DNA of 64,000 nt from NCBI RefSeq assembly GCF_019042245.1, contig NZ_JAHQCX010000025.1, forward strand, positions 1-64,000, written 5' to 3'. Below, piece after piece: positions 1-8,454 of this stretch. The position numbers and the translations under genes were made by a program. Each line of letters opens with the position of its first letter. The stretch's first letter is position 1. This stretch comes from Diplocloster modestus. GTDB taxonomy: Bacteria > Bacillota > Clostridia > Lachnospirales > Lachnospiraceae. The notes below the pieces were generated by a model. That model ran no database searches. It was not told the DNA's origin and saw nothing but the letters and a program-made list of their open reading frames with translations.

Positions 1-215
1 AAAGACTGCACGGAACGCAGTCTTTCGCCCACAACCGGACGGCCCGATTTCATTAAGATTTCACACGGGCGCCTTATATGAGGAAGAGGCCCATAGACAC
101 CGCTTTCCCTGGCGAGCGCCCCATAGGATACGTCCGTACAGAGCGGACACCTGGCGGGCTGCGCCCTGGTTTTCGGACAGTCTCAAGGGGGGGAACATAG
201 CTTAGATGAGATAAT
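1..215. ncRNA. Candidate structured non-coding RNA, family not recognised
   Basis: This GC-rich stretch contains no convincing ORF and passes abruptly into AT-rich DNA near position 200. It holds several inverted repeats: a perfect 9-bp stem at 1-25 (AAAGACTGC / GCAGTCTTT), GTCCG/CGGAC around 141-157 and paired GGGCGC/GCGCCC tracts. The edge hairpin could be a terminator if the RNA runs on the minus strand towards position 1. A minus-strand TATAAT lies at 245-250 without a good -35 box. A 6S-like or other long structured RNA is possible, but I could not match a family, and the strand is unresolved. Confidence 0.3.
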
Positions 216-557
216 CAATTGATTGAAAAAGATGACATATAAGTATTATATAAACAGGTGTTTCTTCCTATTATAAAAAGTCAATTTAAAAAATCGGGTC
301 ATGCTGCAGAATAATAAAAAGCATTATTATGTTAACTGACGCTTGGGCTTGCGCTATCCGCACAGACAGTCATAAGACTTGTAATTTATATCCTAAATAG
401 TGCAAAAATTCTTTATAGAAAAAAATAGTATAAAAAATCCTAAGAGATAATAGCAGCGATTAAAAAGTTTCACTGGCTGTTTACACACCATACAGATCGG
501 AGTCTGAACGGCAGCCGGTAAGGCTTATCGTAAAAAATGAATACAGGAGGATAAAAA

Positions 558-656
558 ATGGCAACCGGTTTCTTGTTAATAGCATTCATAGCCTTTATAG
601 TTGTTGCACTTGGCTGTGCCGGAATAGCGATATATTTTTCAAGAAAGAAAAAATAA
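558..656 (+). CDS. Small single-pass membrane peptide (32 aa)
   Basis: An ATG sits 8 bases after a clear AGGAGG-type ribosome site (544-550). It opens a 32-codon frame giving a hydrophobic segment (about residues 4-27, rich in Ile, Phe, Val and Ala) followed by a basic tail, SRKKK. This is the layout of a one-helix membrane peptide with its C terminus in the cytoplasm. A perfect inverted repeat follows at 702-724. No family is recognised. Such peptides may be membrane-protein modulators or type I toxin-like, but nothing here decides between these. The strong ribosome site is the main support. Confidence 0.5.
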   Translation: MATGFLLIAFIAFIVVALGCAGIAIYFSRKKK

Positions 657-701
657 GGCGAGATAATTACTTTTAAATTCCAAATTATGTAAACAGTTGA
701 C

Positions 702-724
702 AAAGGCCCAAATTTTGGGCCTTT
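702..724 (+). terminator. Perfect inverted repeat, probable terminator of the small peptide gene
   Basis: The 23-bp palindrome AAAGGCCCA...TGGGCCTTT lies 45 bp after the stop of the 32-aa peptide. It forms a GC-rich stem with A on one side and T on the other, so it could terminate in both directions. The T-run is short. Confidence 0.5.
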
Positions 725-1017
725 CACTATCTGTCTTAGACAATTGCGATAAAAAATAATTATCGCCCATTCTCTTGCATTTCGCCAAAGTTTCTCTAAA
801 ACCCTTAAAAATCTCATACTCCAAATTATACAAGACCCTCCAAAAACCACCTCCCTATCCCCATTTTTTCAATCTCAAACATACCCCCCCAACCACCAGT
901 CCGACACGGAAAAGAGCAGGTTATTCCCACCCGGTCTGCCTTCGTTCTCTGATTCAGCCGGAATTCCTTTTTCACAGCTCCTAAATTTACAGCTCATTTT
1001 TTGTAGATAATCACCCC
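725..1017. other. Intergenic region without a supported gene
   Basis: This C-rich and AT-rich stretch lies between the small-peptide terminator and the promoter of the cell-wall hydrolase. Overlapping frames exist on both strands but have no ribosome site or recognisable protein composition. Confidence 0.5.
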
Positions 1018-1046
1018 TTGACAAATAAATTTAACTTTGCTATTAT
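1018..1046 (+). promoter_or_regulatory. Sigma-A type promoter of the cell-wall hydrolase gene
   Basis: A perfect TTGACA (1018-1023) is followed by a 17-bp spacer and TATTAT (1041-1046). Transcription would start near 1053, giving a leader of about 60 nt ahead of the AGGAGG site and ATG at 1114. Confidence 0.8.
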
Positions 1047-1113
1047 AAGTCCGTAATAAATTTAATAAAATTGTAACAATTGTAATAAAAACGCAATTGT
1101 TCAGGAGGACACA

Positions 1114-2367
1114 ATGAAAGCGAAATGGACGAAAACCCTGGCCTGTGTGATGGTTTGTACATCCTGCTTTGTGGTTCCATCTATGGAAGCACTGGCATCC
1201 GGGGGAGCGGCTGGAATCCAGAGAGATCTGGTTTCGGTCAGCACATCAGATATTACGCCGAAAACTGTGGTACTACCGACTGCAACACCAGAAATCAATC
1301 CAACCGCATCGCCAGAGACAGATCACGGTGATAAAGTTATGGCCCAGGCAGGGGTGGCCGCCGATCTAGCGCAAAGCACACCGGCTCCCCAGGACGCTCA
1401 GGTTCCGGCAACGGCAGGAACGGGTGATCCGGCAGGCGGGACCGTGGCAGGAGCAGTGGATGCGCCGGCCGAAGGGCAGGCAGAAGAGGCATCCGAGTGG
1501 TCCGCCCGCCTGATGGCGAAAGTGGACGAGTCGCTGAATATCCGTGCAGAGGCCAGTGAAGAATCAGAGCTGGTCGGAAAGTTATTTAAGGGCGGAGCGG
1601 CAGACATCCTGGAGCGGGGAGATGAATGGACGAAGATCACGTCCGGGTCGGTGGAAGGCTATGTAAAGAATGATTATGTAGCATTTGACGATGAGGCGAA
1701 AGTCTTAGCGGAAGAAGAAGCAGTTACAACGGCGACGGTCAATACCGAAACTCTGAAAGTTCGTTCCGAGGCCAGCACGGAAGCATCCGTACTTGGACTT
1801 GCGGCAAATGGACAGCAGTATACAGTTACCGAGCAGAATGATGAGTGGGTAACCGTAGAATTCGGATCGGAGCAGACCGGTTATGTAGCAAAAGAATATG
1901 TTACCGTAGAAGTACAGCTCGGTGAAGCGAAATCCGTAGAAGAGATCGCAGAAGAGCAAAGGGCTGCGGAGGCAGAAAAGGCAAAACAGAACGGTAAAGA
2001 TGTAACGCAGAAAGAAGCCGTATCCGCAAACGCAGATGAAGCGACCATACTGGCCGCCATCATCCAAATGGAAGCGGGGAATGAAAGTTACGAAGGCAAG
2101 CTCGGTGTGGCCAGCGTAGTTATGAACCGTGTACGAAGCGGCAGATATCCGGGATCCATCAGCGGAGTGGTATACCAGAGCGGACAGTTCCCTCCGGCAC
2201 ACAGCGACCGCATGCAGAGCATCATCGCCAACGGACCCAGCGGTTCCTGTATGGAAGCAGCACAGGCGGCCATCGGCGGAGCCGATAACGTAGGAGGAGC
2301 GACCCAGTTCCGTCCCGTAAGTTCCGGAGCAGATGGAACCGTGATCGGAAATCATGTTTTTTGGTAA
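1114..2367 (+). CDS. Secreted SH3-domain cell wall hydrolase (SleB/hydrolase_2 type)
   Basis: The 417-aa protein begins with a basic and then hydrophobic signal sequence (about residues 1-29). A low-complexity Ala/Pro/Thr linker (about 30-125) follows, then two bacterial SH3 domains (about 130-195 and 208-268), each with the typical 'LNIRAEAS' / 'LKVRSEAS' entry strand and a 'GYV' exit. After a charged Glu/Ala/Lys linker comes a C-terminal catalytic domain (about 310-417) resembling the SleB/CwlJ hydrolase_2 family, with 'IIQMEAGNESYEGKLGVASV' near its start and GNHVFW at the end. It probably cleaves peptidoglycan outside the membrane, in wall turnover or spore germination. It is transcribed alone from the promoter at 1018 and ends at the terminator at 2398. 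Confidence 0.85.
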   Translation: MKAKWTKTLACVMVCTSCFVVPSMEALASGGAAGIQRDLVSVSTSDITPKTVVLPTATPEINPTASPETDHGDKVMAQAGVAADLAQSTPAPQDAQVPATAGTGDPAGGTVAGAVDAPAEGQAEEASEWSARLMAKVDESLNIRAEASEESELVGKLFKGGAADILERGDEWTKITSGSVEGYVKNDYVAFDDEAKVLAEEEAVTTATVNTETLKVRSEASTEASVLGLAANGQQYTVTEQNDEWVTVEFGSEQTGYVAKEYVTVEVQLGEAKSVEEIAEEQRAAEAEKAKQNGKDVTQKEAVSANADEATILAAIIQMEAGNESYEGKLGVASVVMNRVRSGRYPGSISGVVYQSGQFPPAHSDRMQSIIANGPSGSCMEAAQAAIGGADNVGGATQFRPVSSGADGTVIGNHVFW

Positions 2368-2397
2368 ACGCTTCGAAATATAAATTATAAAATTGGA

Positions 2398-2440
2398 AAC
2401 CCTATATAAACCAACACTGGTTTATATAGGGTTATTTTTA
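2398..2440 (+). terminator. Rho-independent terminator of the cell-wall hydrolase gene
   Basis: A perfect 16-bp stem (2398-2413 with 2418-2433) with a 4-nt loop is followed by a T-rich tail. It starts 31 bp after the stop codon. Confidence 0.8.
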
Positions 2441-2574
2441 TTTCAGTGGAAAGTGCTCCTGCTGAAATAAAAAACACTCCGATATCTCCGGCCTCCCATT
2501 TATGGAAAGTCTTATTTAAAAATATTGTAATTCAAAACAAATTATAGTAAGATAAGGGGAAAGGAGCGATGGAC

Positions 2575-3042
2575 ATGGACGCAATTATTTGGCTGGCTTT
2601 ATTTGTGGTACTATTGATCATTGAGATCATTACGCTGGGGCTTACTACGATATGGTTTGCAGGCGGTGCGCTGGTAGCTTTTATCGCAGCGGCGCTGGGA
2701 GCGAATCTGGGTATTCAGCTGGCCCTGTTTTTTATGGTATCACTATTTTTACTGTTTGTCACAAGGCCGATCGCGGTACGGTATTTTAACAAGGATCGGG
2801 AGAAAACGAATGTGGATAGTCTGATCGGCGAGAAAGGCGTTGTGCTGGAGACGATCGATAATATACACGGATTAGGGGCTGTCTCCCTGAAAGGGAAAGT
2901 ATGGACGGCCAGAACTACGGATAACGCGGTTATGATCGAGAAAGATGAGATCGTAACGGTGAACGCTATTGAGGGAGTGAAGCTCATAGTAGAAAAAATA
3001 GAAAAGAAAACGGAGGAATCAACATGCCAGGAACAGGAGTAG
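2575..3042 (+). CDS. NfeD-family membrane protein
   Basis: This short NfeD-type protein (155 aa) has an N-terminal membrane region with two or three hydrophobic helices (about residues 3-60) and a C-terminal OB-fold domain carrying 'SLIGEKGVVLETI' and 'GAVSLKGKVWTART', typical of NfeD. The in-frame ATG at 2569 is only 2 bases from the AAGGAG site, so the ATG at 2575, with an 8-base gap, is preferred. It overlaps the start of the SPFH gene by 19 bp. NfeD and SPFH proteins are a known conserved pair thought to act in membrane microdomain organisation. Confidence 0.85.
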   Translation: MDAIIWLALFVVLLIIEIITLGLTTIWFAGGALVAFIAAALGANLGIQLALFFMVSLFLLFVTRPIAVRYFNKDREKTNVDSLIGEKGVVLETIDNIHGLGAVSLKGKVWTARTTDNAVMIEKDEIVTVNAIEGVKLIVEKIEKKTEESTCQEQE

Positions 3043-3968
3043 GAATTTTAATTGTAGCCATTGTTATAATATTACTGATTGTTTTAGCATCCTGTGTAAA
3101 GATTGTGCCGCAGGCTCAGGCCAGGGTTCTGGAACGTCTGGGGGCTTATCAGGGTACCTGGGGCGTCGGTATTCACTTTAAAGTACCGTTTATTGACCGT
3201 ATAGCCAAAAAGGTGACCTTAAAAGAACAGGTCGTGGATTTTGCGCCGCAGCCGGTTATCACGAAGGATAATGTTACCATGAGAATTGATACGGTCGTAT
3301 TTTTCCAGATTACGGACCCGAAGCTTTTTGCTTATGGTGTGGAGAATCCGATCATGGCGATCGAGAATCTGACCGCTACGACGCTCCGTAATATCATTGG
3401 CGATCTGGAACTGGATCAGACTCTGACTTCCAGAGAGATCATTAACGCTAAGATGAGACAGTCTCTGGATGAGGCCACGGACCCGTGGGGCATTAAAGTA
3501 AACCGTGTGGAACTGAAGAACATCATTCCTCCGGATGCGATCCGTGATGCCATGGAGAAACAGATGAAGGCAGAGCGTGAACGCCGTGAGTCTATCCTCC
3601 GTGCGGAAGGTGAGAAGAAGTCTGCGATCCTGGTGGCGGAAGGCCAGAAGGAATCTGTAATTCTGCAGGCGGAGGCGGAGAAACAGTCCGCGATCCTGCG
3701 TGCGGAAGCGAAGAAGGAAGCGACCATCCGGGAAGCGGAAGGCCAGGCGACTGCGATCGAGAAGGTGCAGAAGGCCAATGCCGATGGTATCCGCTTTATC
3801 AAGGATGCCGGCGCGGACCAGGCGGTTCTCCAGATCAAGAGCCTGGAAGCATTCGCCAAGGCTGCAGATGGGAAAGCTACAAAGATTATCATTCCATCCG
3901 AGATTCAGGGAATTGCAGGGCTGGTAAAATCGATTACCGAGGTTGCCGGTGACAAAATACCGGAATAA
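3024..3968 (+). CDS. SPFH/Band 7 (stomatin/paraslipin-like) membrane protein
   Basis: The 314-aa protein has one N-terminal transmembrane helix (about residues 5-24), the SPFH/Band 7 domain (about 27-190, beginning 'IVPQAQARVLERLGAY') and a long Ala/Glu/Lys-rich coiled coil (about 175-260) with repeated 'ILRAEAEK'-like units, then a short C-terminal tail. The architecture is that of QmcA/stomatin-like scaffolds, which oligomerise on the inner face of the membrane. It starts at an ATG with GGAGG 7 bases upstream, inside the end of the NfeD gene. The heptad-like repeated codons make the DNA at 3580-3760 internally repetitive. Confidence 0.9.
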   Translation: MPGTGVGILIVAIVIILLIVLASCVKIVPQAQARVLERLGAYQGTWGVGIHFKVPFIDRIAKKVTLKEQVVDFAPQPVITKDNVTMRIDTVVFFQITDPKLFAYGVENPIMAIENLTATTLRNIIGDLELDQTLTSREIINAKMRQSLDEATDPWGIKVNRVELKNIIPPDAIRDAMEKQMKAERERRESILRAEGEKKSAILVAEGQKESVILQAEAEKQSAILRAEAKKEATIREAEGQATAIEKVQKANADGIRFIKDAGADQAVLQIKSLEAFAKAADGKATKIIIPSEIQGIAGLVKSITEVAGDKIPE

Positions 3969-3982
3969 AAACGAGAGCTAAA

Positions 3983-4030
3983 GGGGTGTTCCGAAATTTG
4001 CAGCCGCATATTTTGGGACGCCCCTGTTTT
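3983..4030 (+). terminator. Terminator of the NfeD-SPFH operon
   Basis: A 10-bp stem GGGGTGTTCC (3983-3992) pairs with GGGACGCCCC (4015-4024), allowing G-T pairs, and is followed by TGTTTT. It lies 14 bp after the SPFH stop codon. Confidence 0.7.
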
Positions 4031-4076
4031 AGATTCCGAAGTAGTCTGTATATTTGCGCGTAAAGGAGGCGGCATT

Positions 4077-5252
4077 ATGGTACCGGTGATAGATCTGACG
4101 AAAGAGTATGGGCTCGTACTGGAGGGCGGAGGCGCCAGAGGGGCCTACCAGATAGGGGCCTGGCGGGCTTTGGCCGAGACTGGAGTGAAGTTCAGCGCGG
4201 TGGCGGGCACCTCGGTGGGCGCGCTAAACGGGGCTCTGATCTGTATGGGGGATATCGATAAGGCGGAGCATCTGTGGAGGGAAGTGTCTTATTCCCAGGT
4301 TATGGATGTGGATGATGTCCTGATGTCGCAGATATTCATGGGGACCGCAGAGCCCATAGAGGCCATGAAGGAAATGATGCGTTTGCTGAAGGACGGCGGA
4401 GCGGATATCACGCCACTACGCAATCTGATCGAAGAAAATGTGGATGAGGAATATATAAGGAAAAGTCCTGTGGCGTTTTATCTGCTTACGTTTTCCATCT
4501 CCGAGTTAAAGGAGCTGGATCTGGGGATCGAGGATATTCCTCAGGGGATGCTGAACGACCTGCTGATCGCCAGCGCTTATCTGCCGGTGTTCAAAACGGA
4601 ACGGCTCCATGGAAAGGTATACATGGATGGGGGCATGTTTAACAACGTACCGCTCCCGTCACTGATCAACCGGGATTATAAGGATATCATCATGATCCGG
4701 ATCTTCGGGCCGGGCAGGGAGAAGAAGGTGAAGATCCCAGAGGATACAACGATCTACAGCATCGAACCCCGGGTTCATCTGGGAAATATTCTGGATTTTG
4801 ACCACCGCAAGAGTGTTCGGAATATGAAAATCGGGTATTATGACGCGAAGCGGCTGATCTATGGACTGAAAGGAATGATTTACTATATTGATCAAACGCA
4901 GGAAGAGTGTTATTATTTAAAGCAATTGGTGGATTTGAGGCCGGAGACGCTGCGATTCGTATCGGAGGCTTATAAACTGGATAAGGACCCGGTACTGCTT
5001 CACAGGAACCTGTTTGAAGTGATCCTGCCGGTGATCGCATCGGAGTTAAAGCTTGAGAAATGCTGGACCTATGACGAGCTTTATCTCACGATGATGGAAG
5101 CGACAGCCAAGTTGTTCCGGGTTCAGAAATATAAGATTTATACCGATACGGAACTCCTGGAGCTGATCCGGAGCAGAGCCGGAAAATTAGACACGCTAGA
5201 AGAAATTCCGGTATTCGTCTATCTGATACTGAACATACCGGGGGAAGAATAG
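4077..5252 (+). CDS. Patatin-like phospholipase family protein
   Basis: All landmarks of the patatin fold are visible in this 391-aa protein: the oxyanion-hole stretch GGGARGAYQIG (about residues 17-27), the nucleophile elbow GTSVG (about 43-47) and the DGG dyad aspartate near residue 184 ('YMDGGMFNN'). It should hydrolyse acyl esters of phospholipids or similar lipids. No signal peptide is seen, so it acts in the cytoplasm or at the inner membrane face. The C-terminal 150 residues are helical with no recognised domain. The start has a strong AAGGAGG 7 bases upstream. argF follows after 16 bp, so the two may be co-transcribed, without an obvious functional link. Confidence 0.88.
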   Translation: MVPVIDLTKEYGLVLEGGGARGAYQIGAWRALAETGVKFSAVAGTSVGALNGALICMGDIDKAEHLWREVSYSQVMDVDDVLMSQIFMGTAEPIEAMKEMMRLLKDGGADITPLRNLIEENVDEEYIRKSPVAFYLLTFSISELKELDLGIEDIPQGMLNDLLIASAYLPVFKTERLHGKVYMDGGMFNNVPLPSLINRDYKDIIMIRIFGPGREKKVKIPEDTTIYSIEPRVHLGNILDFDHRKSVRNMKIGYYDAKRLIYGLKGMIYYIDQTQEECYYLKQLVDLRPETLRFVSEAYKLDKDPVLLHRNLFEVILPVIASELKLEKCWTYDELYLTMMEATAKLFRVQKYKIYTDTELLELIRSRAGKLDTLEEIPVFVYLILNIPGEE

Positions 5253-5268
5253 GAAGGAGAACATAATC

Positions 5269-6207
5269 ATGGATTTAAAAGGAAGAAATTTTTTAACGCT
5301 GAAAGATTTTGCGCCGGAGGAGATACAATATATGATCGACCTGGCAGCTGATTTGAAAGCGAAGAAAAAACAGGGAGAGACAGGAGAAAGCCTGAAAGGT
5401 AAAAATATAGCGCTGCTGTTTGAAAAACCGTCAACCAGAACCAGATGCGCGTTTACGGTGGCCTGTGTGGATGAGGGAGCCCACCCGGAATATCTGGGAA
5501 AGGATGATATCCAGCTGGGACACAAGGAAAGTGTGGAAGATACGGCCCGGGTTCTGGGACGTATGTTTGACGGTATCGAATTCCGCGGATTTAAACACGA
5601 AACTGTGGAGAAACTTGCACAGTTCAGCGGCGTGCCGGTATGGAACGGACTGACCGACACTTATCATCCGACCCAGATCCTGGCCGACTGCCTGACCATG
5701 CAGGAGCATTTCGGCTATCTGAAGGGCTTGAACTTCGCATATCTCGGAGACGGGAGAAATAATATGGCCAACAGCCTGATGATCGGCTGCGGTAAACTGG
5801 GGATCAATTGTAAGATCGTGGCTCCGAAGAGCCTGTGGCCGTCGGATGATCTGGTACAGTTATGCCAGGACTATGCCAAAGCGGCGGGAAGCACAGTGGA
5901 AGTCACCGACCAGGTGGACGCCGTACAGGGGGCCGATGTGCTGTACACGGACGTATGGTGTTCCATGGGAGAAGAAGAGAAGGCGGCTGAGAGAGTCGGC
6001 CTGCTGAAACCCTATCAGATCAATAAAACCATGATGGAAAAGACCGGGAAAGAGACAACGATCTTCATGCACTGCCTGCCGGCAGTAAAAGGCAATGAAG
6101 TGACGGAAGAGGTATTCGAATCAGCTGCGTCTGTGGTATTTGATGAAGCGGAGAACCGGATGCATACCATAAAGGCAGTCATGGTGGCAACTCTGGGAGA
6201 GAGATAA
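5269..6207 (+). CDS. argF: Ornithine carbamoyltransferase
   Basis: At 312 aa the protein has the usual length for the family. It carries the carbamoyl-phosphate binding motif STRTR (residues 55-59), the ornithine-loop region 'DVWCSMGEE' and HCLPA (about 268-272). It transfers the carbamoyl group to ornithine to give citrulline, in arginine biosynthesis or, working backwards, in arginine catabolism. The sequence alone does not separate anabolic argF from catabolic arcB. No other arginine gene lies nearby, which slightly favours the anabolic role. The start ATG has GGAAGGAG upstream, and birA begins 3 bases after the stop. Confidence 0.92.
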   Translation: MDLKGRNFLTLKDFAPEEIQYMIDLAADLKAKKKQGETGESLKGKNIALLFEKPSTRTRCAFTVACVDEGAHPEYLGKDDIQLGHKESVEDTARVLGRMFDGIEFRGFKHETVEKLAQFSGVPVWNGLTDTYHPTQILADCLTMQEHFGYLKGLNFAYLGDGRNNMANSLMIGCGKLGINCKIVAPKSLWPSDDLVQLCQDYAKAAGSTVEVTDQVDAVQGADVLYTDVWCSMGEEEKAAERVGLLKPYQINKTMMEKTGKETTIFMHCLPAVKGNEVTEEVFESAASVVFDEAENRMHTIKAVMVATLGER

Positions 6208-6210
6208 AGC

Positions 6211-7218
6211 ATGAGCGGCTCAACCAGAAGTGGTACAACCAGAAGCAGAGTGCTGGCGGCGCTGCGGGACACAGAGGGCTATTTATCCGGCCAGGAGCTA
6301 TGTGAGCGTCTGCAGATCTCACGGACAGCCGTGTGGAAAGCAGTTCAGAAACTGACGGAAGACGGTTACCGGATCGAGGCGGTGCAGAATAAAGGCTACC
6401 GGCTGCTGTCCCTGCCGGAGACACTGTCGGCGGAGGAACTGGAAAGCCGCCTGAAAACCCGTTGGCTTGGCAAAAAAGTTTACGCTTATGATACCGTGGA
6501 TTCTACCAACAACCGGGCAAAACAGCTGGCCATGGATGGGGCGGAGAACGGATCGGTGGTATTATCCGAGATCCAGACAGCTGGCAAGGGAAGACGCGGC
6601 AGAACCTGGTGTTCGCCTCCCGGCAGCGGGATCTGGATGTCTTTGATCCTGAAACCGGAATTCATGCCGGAATGCGCGCCCATGCTGACGCTGGTCATGG
6701 CTCACAGCGTGGCCATGGGGATCCGCGAGGCCACCGGCCTGGAAGCGGGCATCAAGTGGCCCAACGATGTGGTGGTGAACCGGAAAAAAGTCTGCGGCAT
6801 CCTGACAGAGATGAGCGCGGAAGTGGACTACATTCATCATATCGTGATTGGCTGCGGCATCAATGTAAATATCGACGGATTCCCGGATGAGATCGCGCAG
6901 ACGGCCACTTCGCTGCAGATCGAGGCAGACAGGACATTTTCCCGTGCCGCGGTGGCGGAACGTGTCCTGAACTGGTTTGAAAAGGATTATGAAATTTTTC
7001 AAAAGGATCTGGATCTGTCCGGCCTGAAGGACATTTACAATGAACTTCTGGTGGGGAAAGACGGCATGGTCCGTGTGATGGAACCCAAAGGAGAATACAG
7101 CGGCATATCCAGAGGCATCGATGAGCGCGGGGAGCTTCTTGTGGAAAAAGAGGACAAGACGCTTCAGAAGGTATATGCCGGAGAGGTGTCTGTTCGTGGA
7201 ATCTATGGATATATTTAA
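6211..7218 (+). CDS. birA: Bifunctional biotin-[acetyl-CoA-carboxylase] ligase / biotin operon repressor
   Basis: The protein is 335 aa. An N-terminal winged helix-turn-helix (about residues 8-65, 'LSGQELCERLQISRTAVWKA') precedes the ligase core, which holds the biotinyl-AMP loop GKGRRGRTW (about 125-133), the 'KWPNDV' motif (about 184-189) and an SH3-like C-terminal domain. It attaches biotin to carboxyl carrier proteins and probably represses biotin synthesis or transport genes. It sits 3 bp behind argF and is likely translated from the same message. Confidence 0.92.
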   Translation: MSGSTRSGTTRSRVLAALRDTEGYLSGQELCERLQISRTAVWKAVQKLTEDGYRIEAVQNKGYRLLSLPETLSAEELESRLKTRWLGKKVYAYDTVDSTNNRAKQLAMDGAENGSVVLSEIQTAGKGRRGRTWCSPPGSGIWMSLILKPEFMPECAPMLTLVMAHSVAMGIREATGLEAGIKWPNDVVVNRKKVCGILTEMSAEVDYIHHIVIGCGINVNIDGFPDEIAQTATSLQIEADRTFSRAAVAERVLNWFEKDYEIFQKDLDLSGLKDIYNELLVGKDGMVRVMEPKGEYSGISRGIDERGELLVEKEDKTLQKVYAGEVSVRGIYGYI

Positions 7219-7324
7219 AGCCCAGACGCTTAAATAGATAAATCGAGTACTTAATTAGAGCTGAGAAAAACGCCGTAACCGTTTGATGAAAGGTGGTAGC
7301 TGCGGACATATAAGGAGAATTTTC

Positions 7325-7675
7325 ATGGAACAACAGGAAAATATGGTCCTGTGCGGCGCAAGTGCCTACGAGAGAAAATACTATCTCAATGAGGAATTCG
7401 AAGCGCTGCCGGACTCCATCAAAGACGAATTAAAAATCATGTGTGTCCTGTTTACGGAAGACGTGGGCGGGATTCTGACACTGCGTTTCACGGAGGAAGG
7501 GACCCTGGAATTTGTGGTGGACGCGGATGAAGGGGATCTGCTGTACGACGAGATCGGCAGCGCCCTTAAGATCAAAGACATACAGCGGACCAGGCAGGAC
7601 CTTCTGGAATCGCTGGAACTGTTCTACAAAGTATTTTTTCTGGGACAGGGAATCGATATCGAAGAGGAGGAGTAA
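7325..7675 (+). CDS. Conserved small acidic protein of unknown function
   Basis: The 116-aa protein has no signal peptide or membrane segment and ends in an acidic tail (IDIEEEE). I chose the ATG at 7325 because AAGGAG lies 8 bases upstream; the upstream in-frame ATG at 7283 has no such site. It sits between birA and coaX, and coaX starts 5 bases after its stop, so it belongs to the same unit. I recall similar small proteins (DUF6145-like) between these genes in Lachnospiraceae, but that assignment is from memory. No function is inferred. Confidence 0.7.
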   Translation: MEQQENMVLCGASAYERKYYLNEEFEALPDSIKDELKIMCVLFTEDVGGILTLRFTEEGTLEFVVDADEGDLLYDEIGSALKIKDIQRTRQDLLESLELFYKVFFLGQGIDIEEEE

Positions 7676-7680
7676 GATAT

Positions 7681-8454
7681 ATGCTGTTAGTAATCGATGT
7701 GGGAAATACAAATATCACCCTCGGTGTATTCGACGACGATGAGCTGATCGGTACTTTCCGGATGACGACCAAGCTGCCCAGGACATCCGACGAATACGGA
7801 ATCTTTATCTGCAATCTGGTGGAACACCGGAACCTGAAAGTAACAGATATCACCGATATTATTATCGCGTCCGTAGTACCGGATATCATGTACTCCCTGA
7901 CCAGCGCGATCATCAAATACTTCAAAGTAACCCCGATCGTAGTGGGCCCCGGGATCAAAACAGGAATCAAAATCGTAACCGAAAATCCAAAAGAAATCGG
8001 CGCTGACCGGATCGTGGATGCGGTGGCCGCCTATGAACTATACGGCGGGCCGGTTCTGGTTCTGGACTTCGGCACAGCCACCACCTACGACTTGATCACC
8101 GCAGAAGGAGCCTTCATCGCCGGCGTCACCGCCCCCGGAATCCGTATTTCCGCAAAAGCGCTGTGGGAAGACGCGGCCAAGCTCCCGGAGATCGAGATCA
8201 AGAAACCCGATTCCATCCTGGCCAAAGAAACCATCTCCAGTATGCAGGCCGGACTGGTATACGGCCACATCGGCCAGACCGAATACATCATCCGCCACAT
8301 GATCGATGAGTCCGGCCTGACCAATGTAAAAGTGGTAGCCACCGGCGGCCTGGGCAAACTGATCGCCGACAGCACCGGATGCATCGACATATACGAACCA
8401 ATGCTGACCCTGCAGGGATTGAGATTAATCTATGAAAAATGTAAAAACAGATAA
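7681..8454 (+). CDS. coaX: Type III pantothenate kinase
   Basis: The 257-aa protein starts with the ASKHA phosphate-binding motif DVGNTN (residues 6-11) and contains DFGTATTYD (about 130-138) and the 'ATGGLG' adenosine-binding segment near residue 221. It phosphorylates pantothenate in the first step of coenzyme A synthesis. Type III kinases are not feedback-inhibited by CoA. The ribosome site GAGGAGG is in the end of the preceding gene. Its last 23 bp overlap the start of dusB. The third codon position becomes C-rich through this gene into dusB, unlike the neighbours. Confidence 0.93.
   Translation: MLLVIDVGNTNITLGVFDDDELIGTFRMTTKLPRTSDEYGIFICNLVEHRNLKVTDITDIIIASVVPDIMYSLTSAIIKYFKVTPIVVGPGIKTGIKIVTENPKEIGADRIVDAVAAYELYGGPVLVLDFGTATTYDLITAEGAFIAGVTAPGIRISAKALWEDAAKLPEIEIKKPDSILAKETISSMQAGLVYGHIGQTEYIIRHMIDESGLTNVKVVATGGLGKLIADSTGCIDIYEPMLTLQGLRLIYEKCKNR

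Noticed and set aside
775..984. 69-codon open frame on the + strand before the cell-wall hydrolase
   Set aside because: No ribosome site, proline-rich low-complexity translation from C-rich DNA, no plausible protein character.
1705..2355. 216-codon frame on the minus strand
   Set aside because: Lies wholly inside the SH3/hydrolase gene, which has a promoter, signal peptide and recognisable domains; the reverse frame has none.
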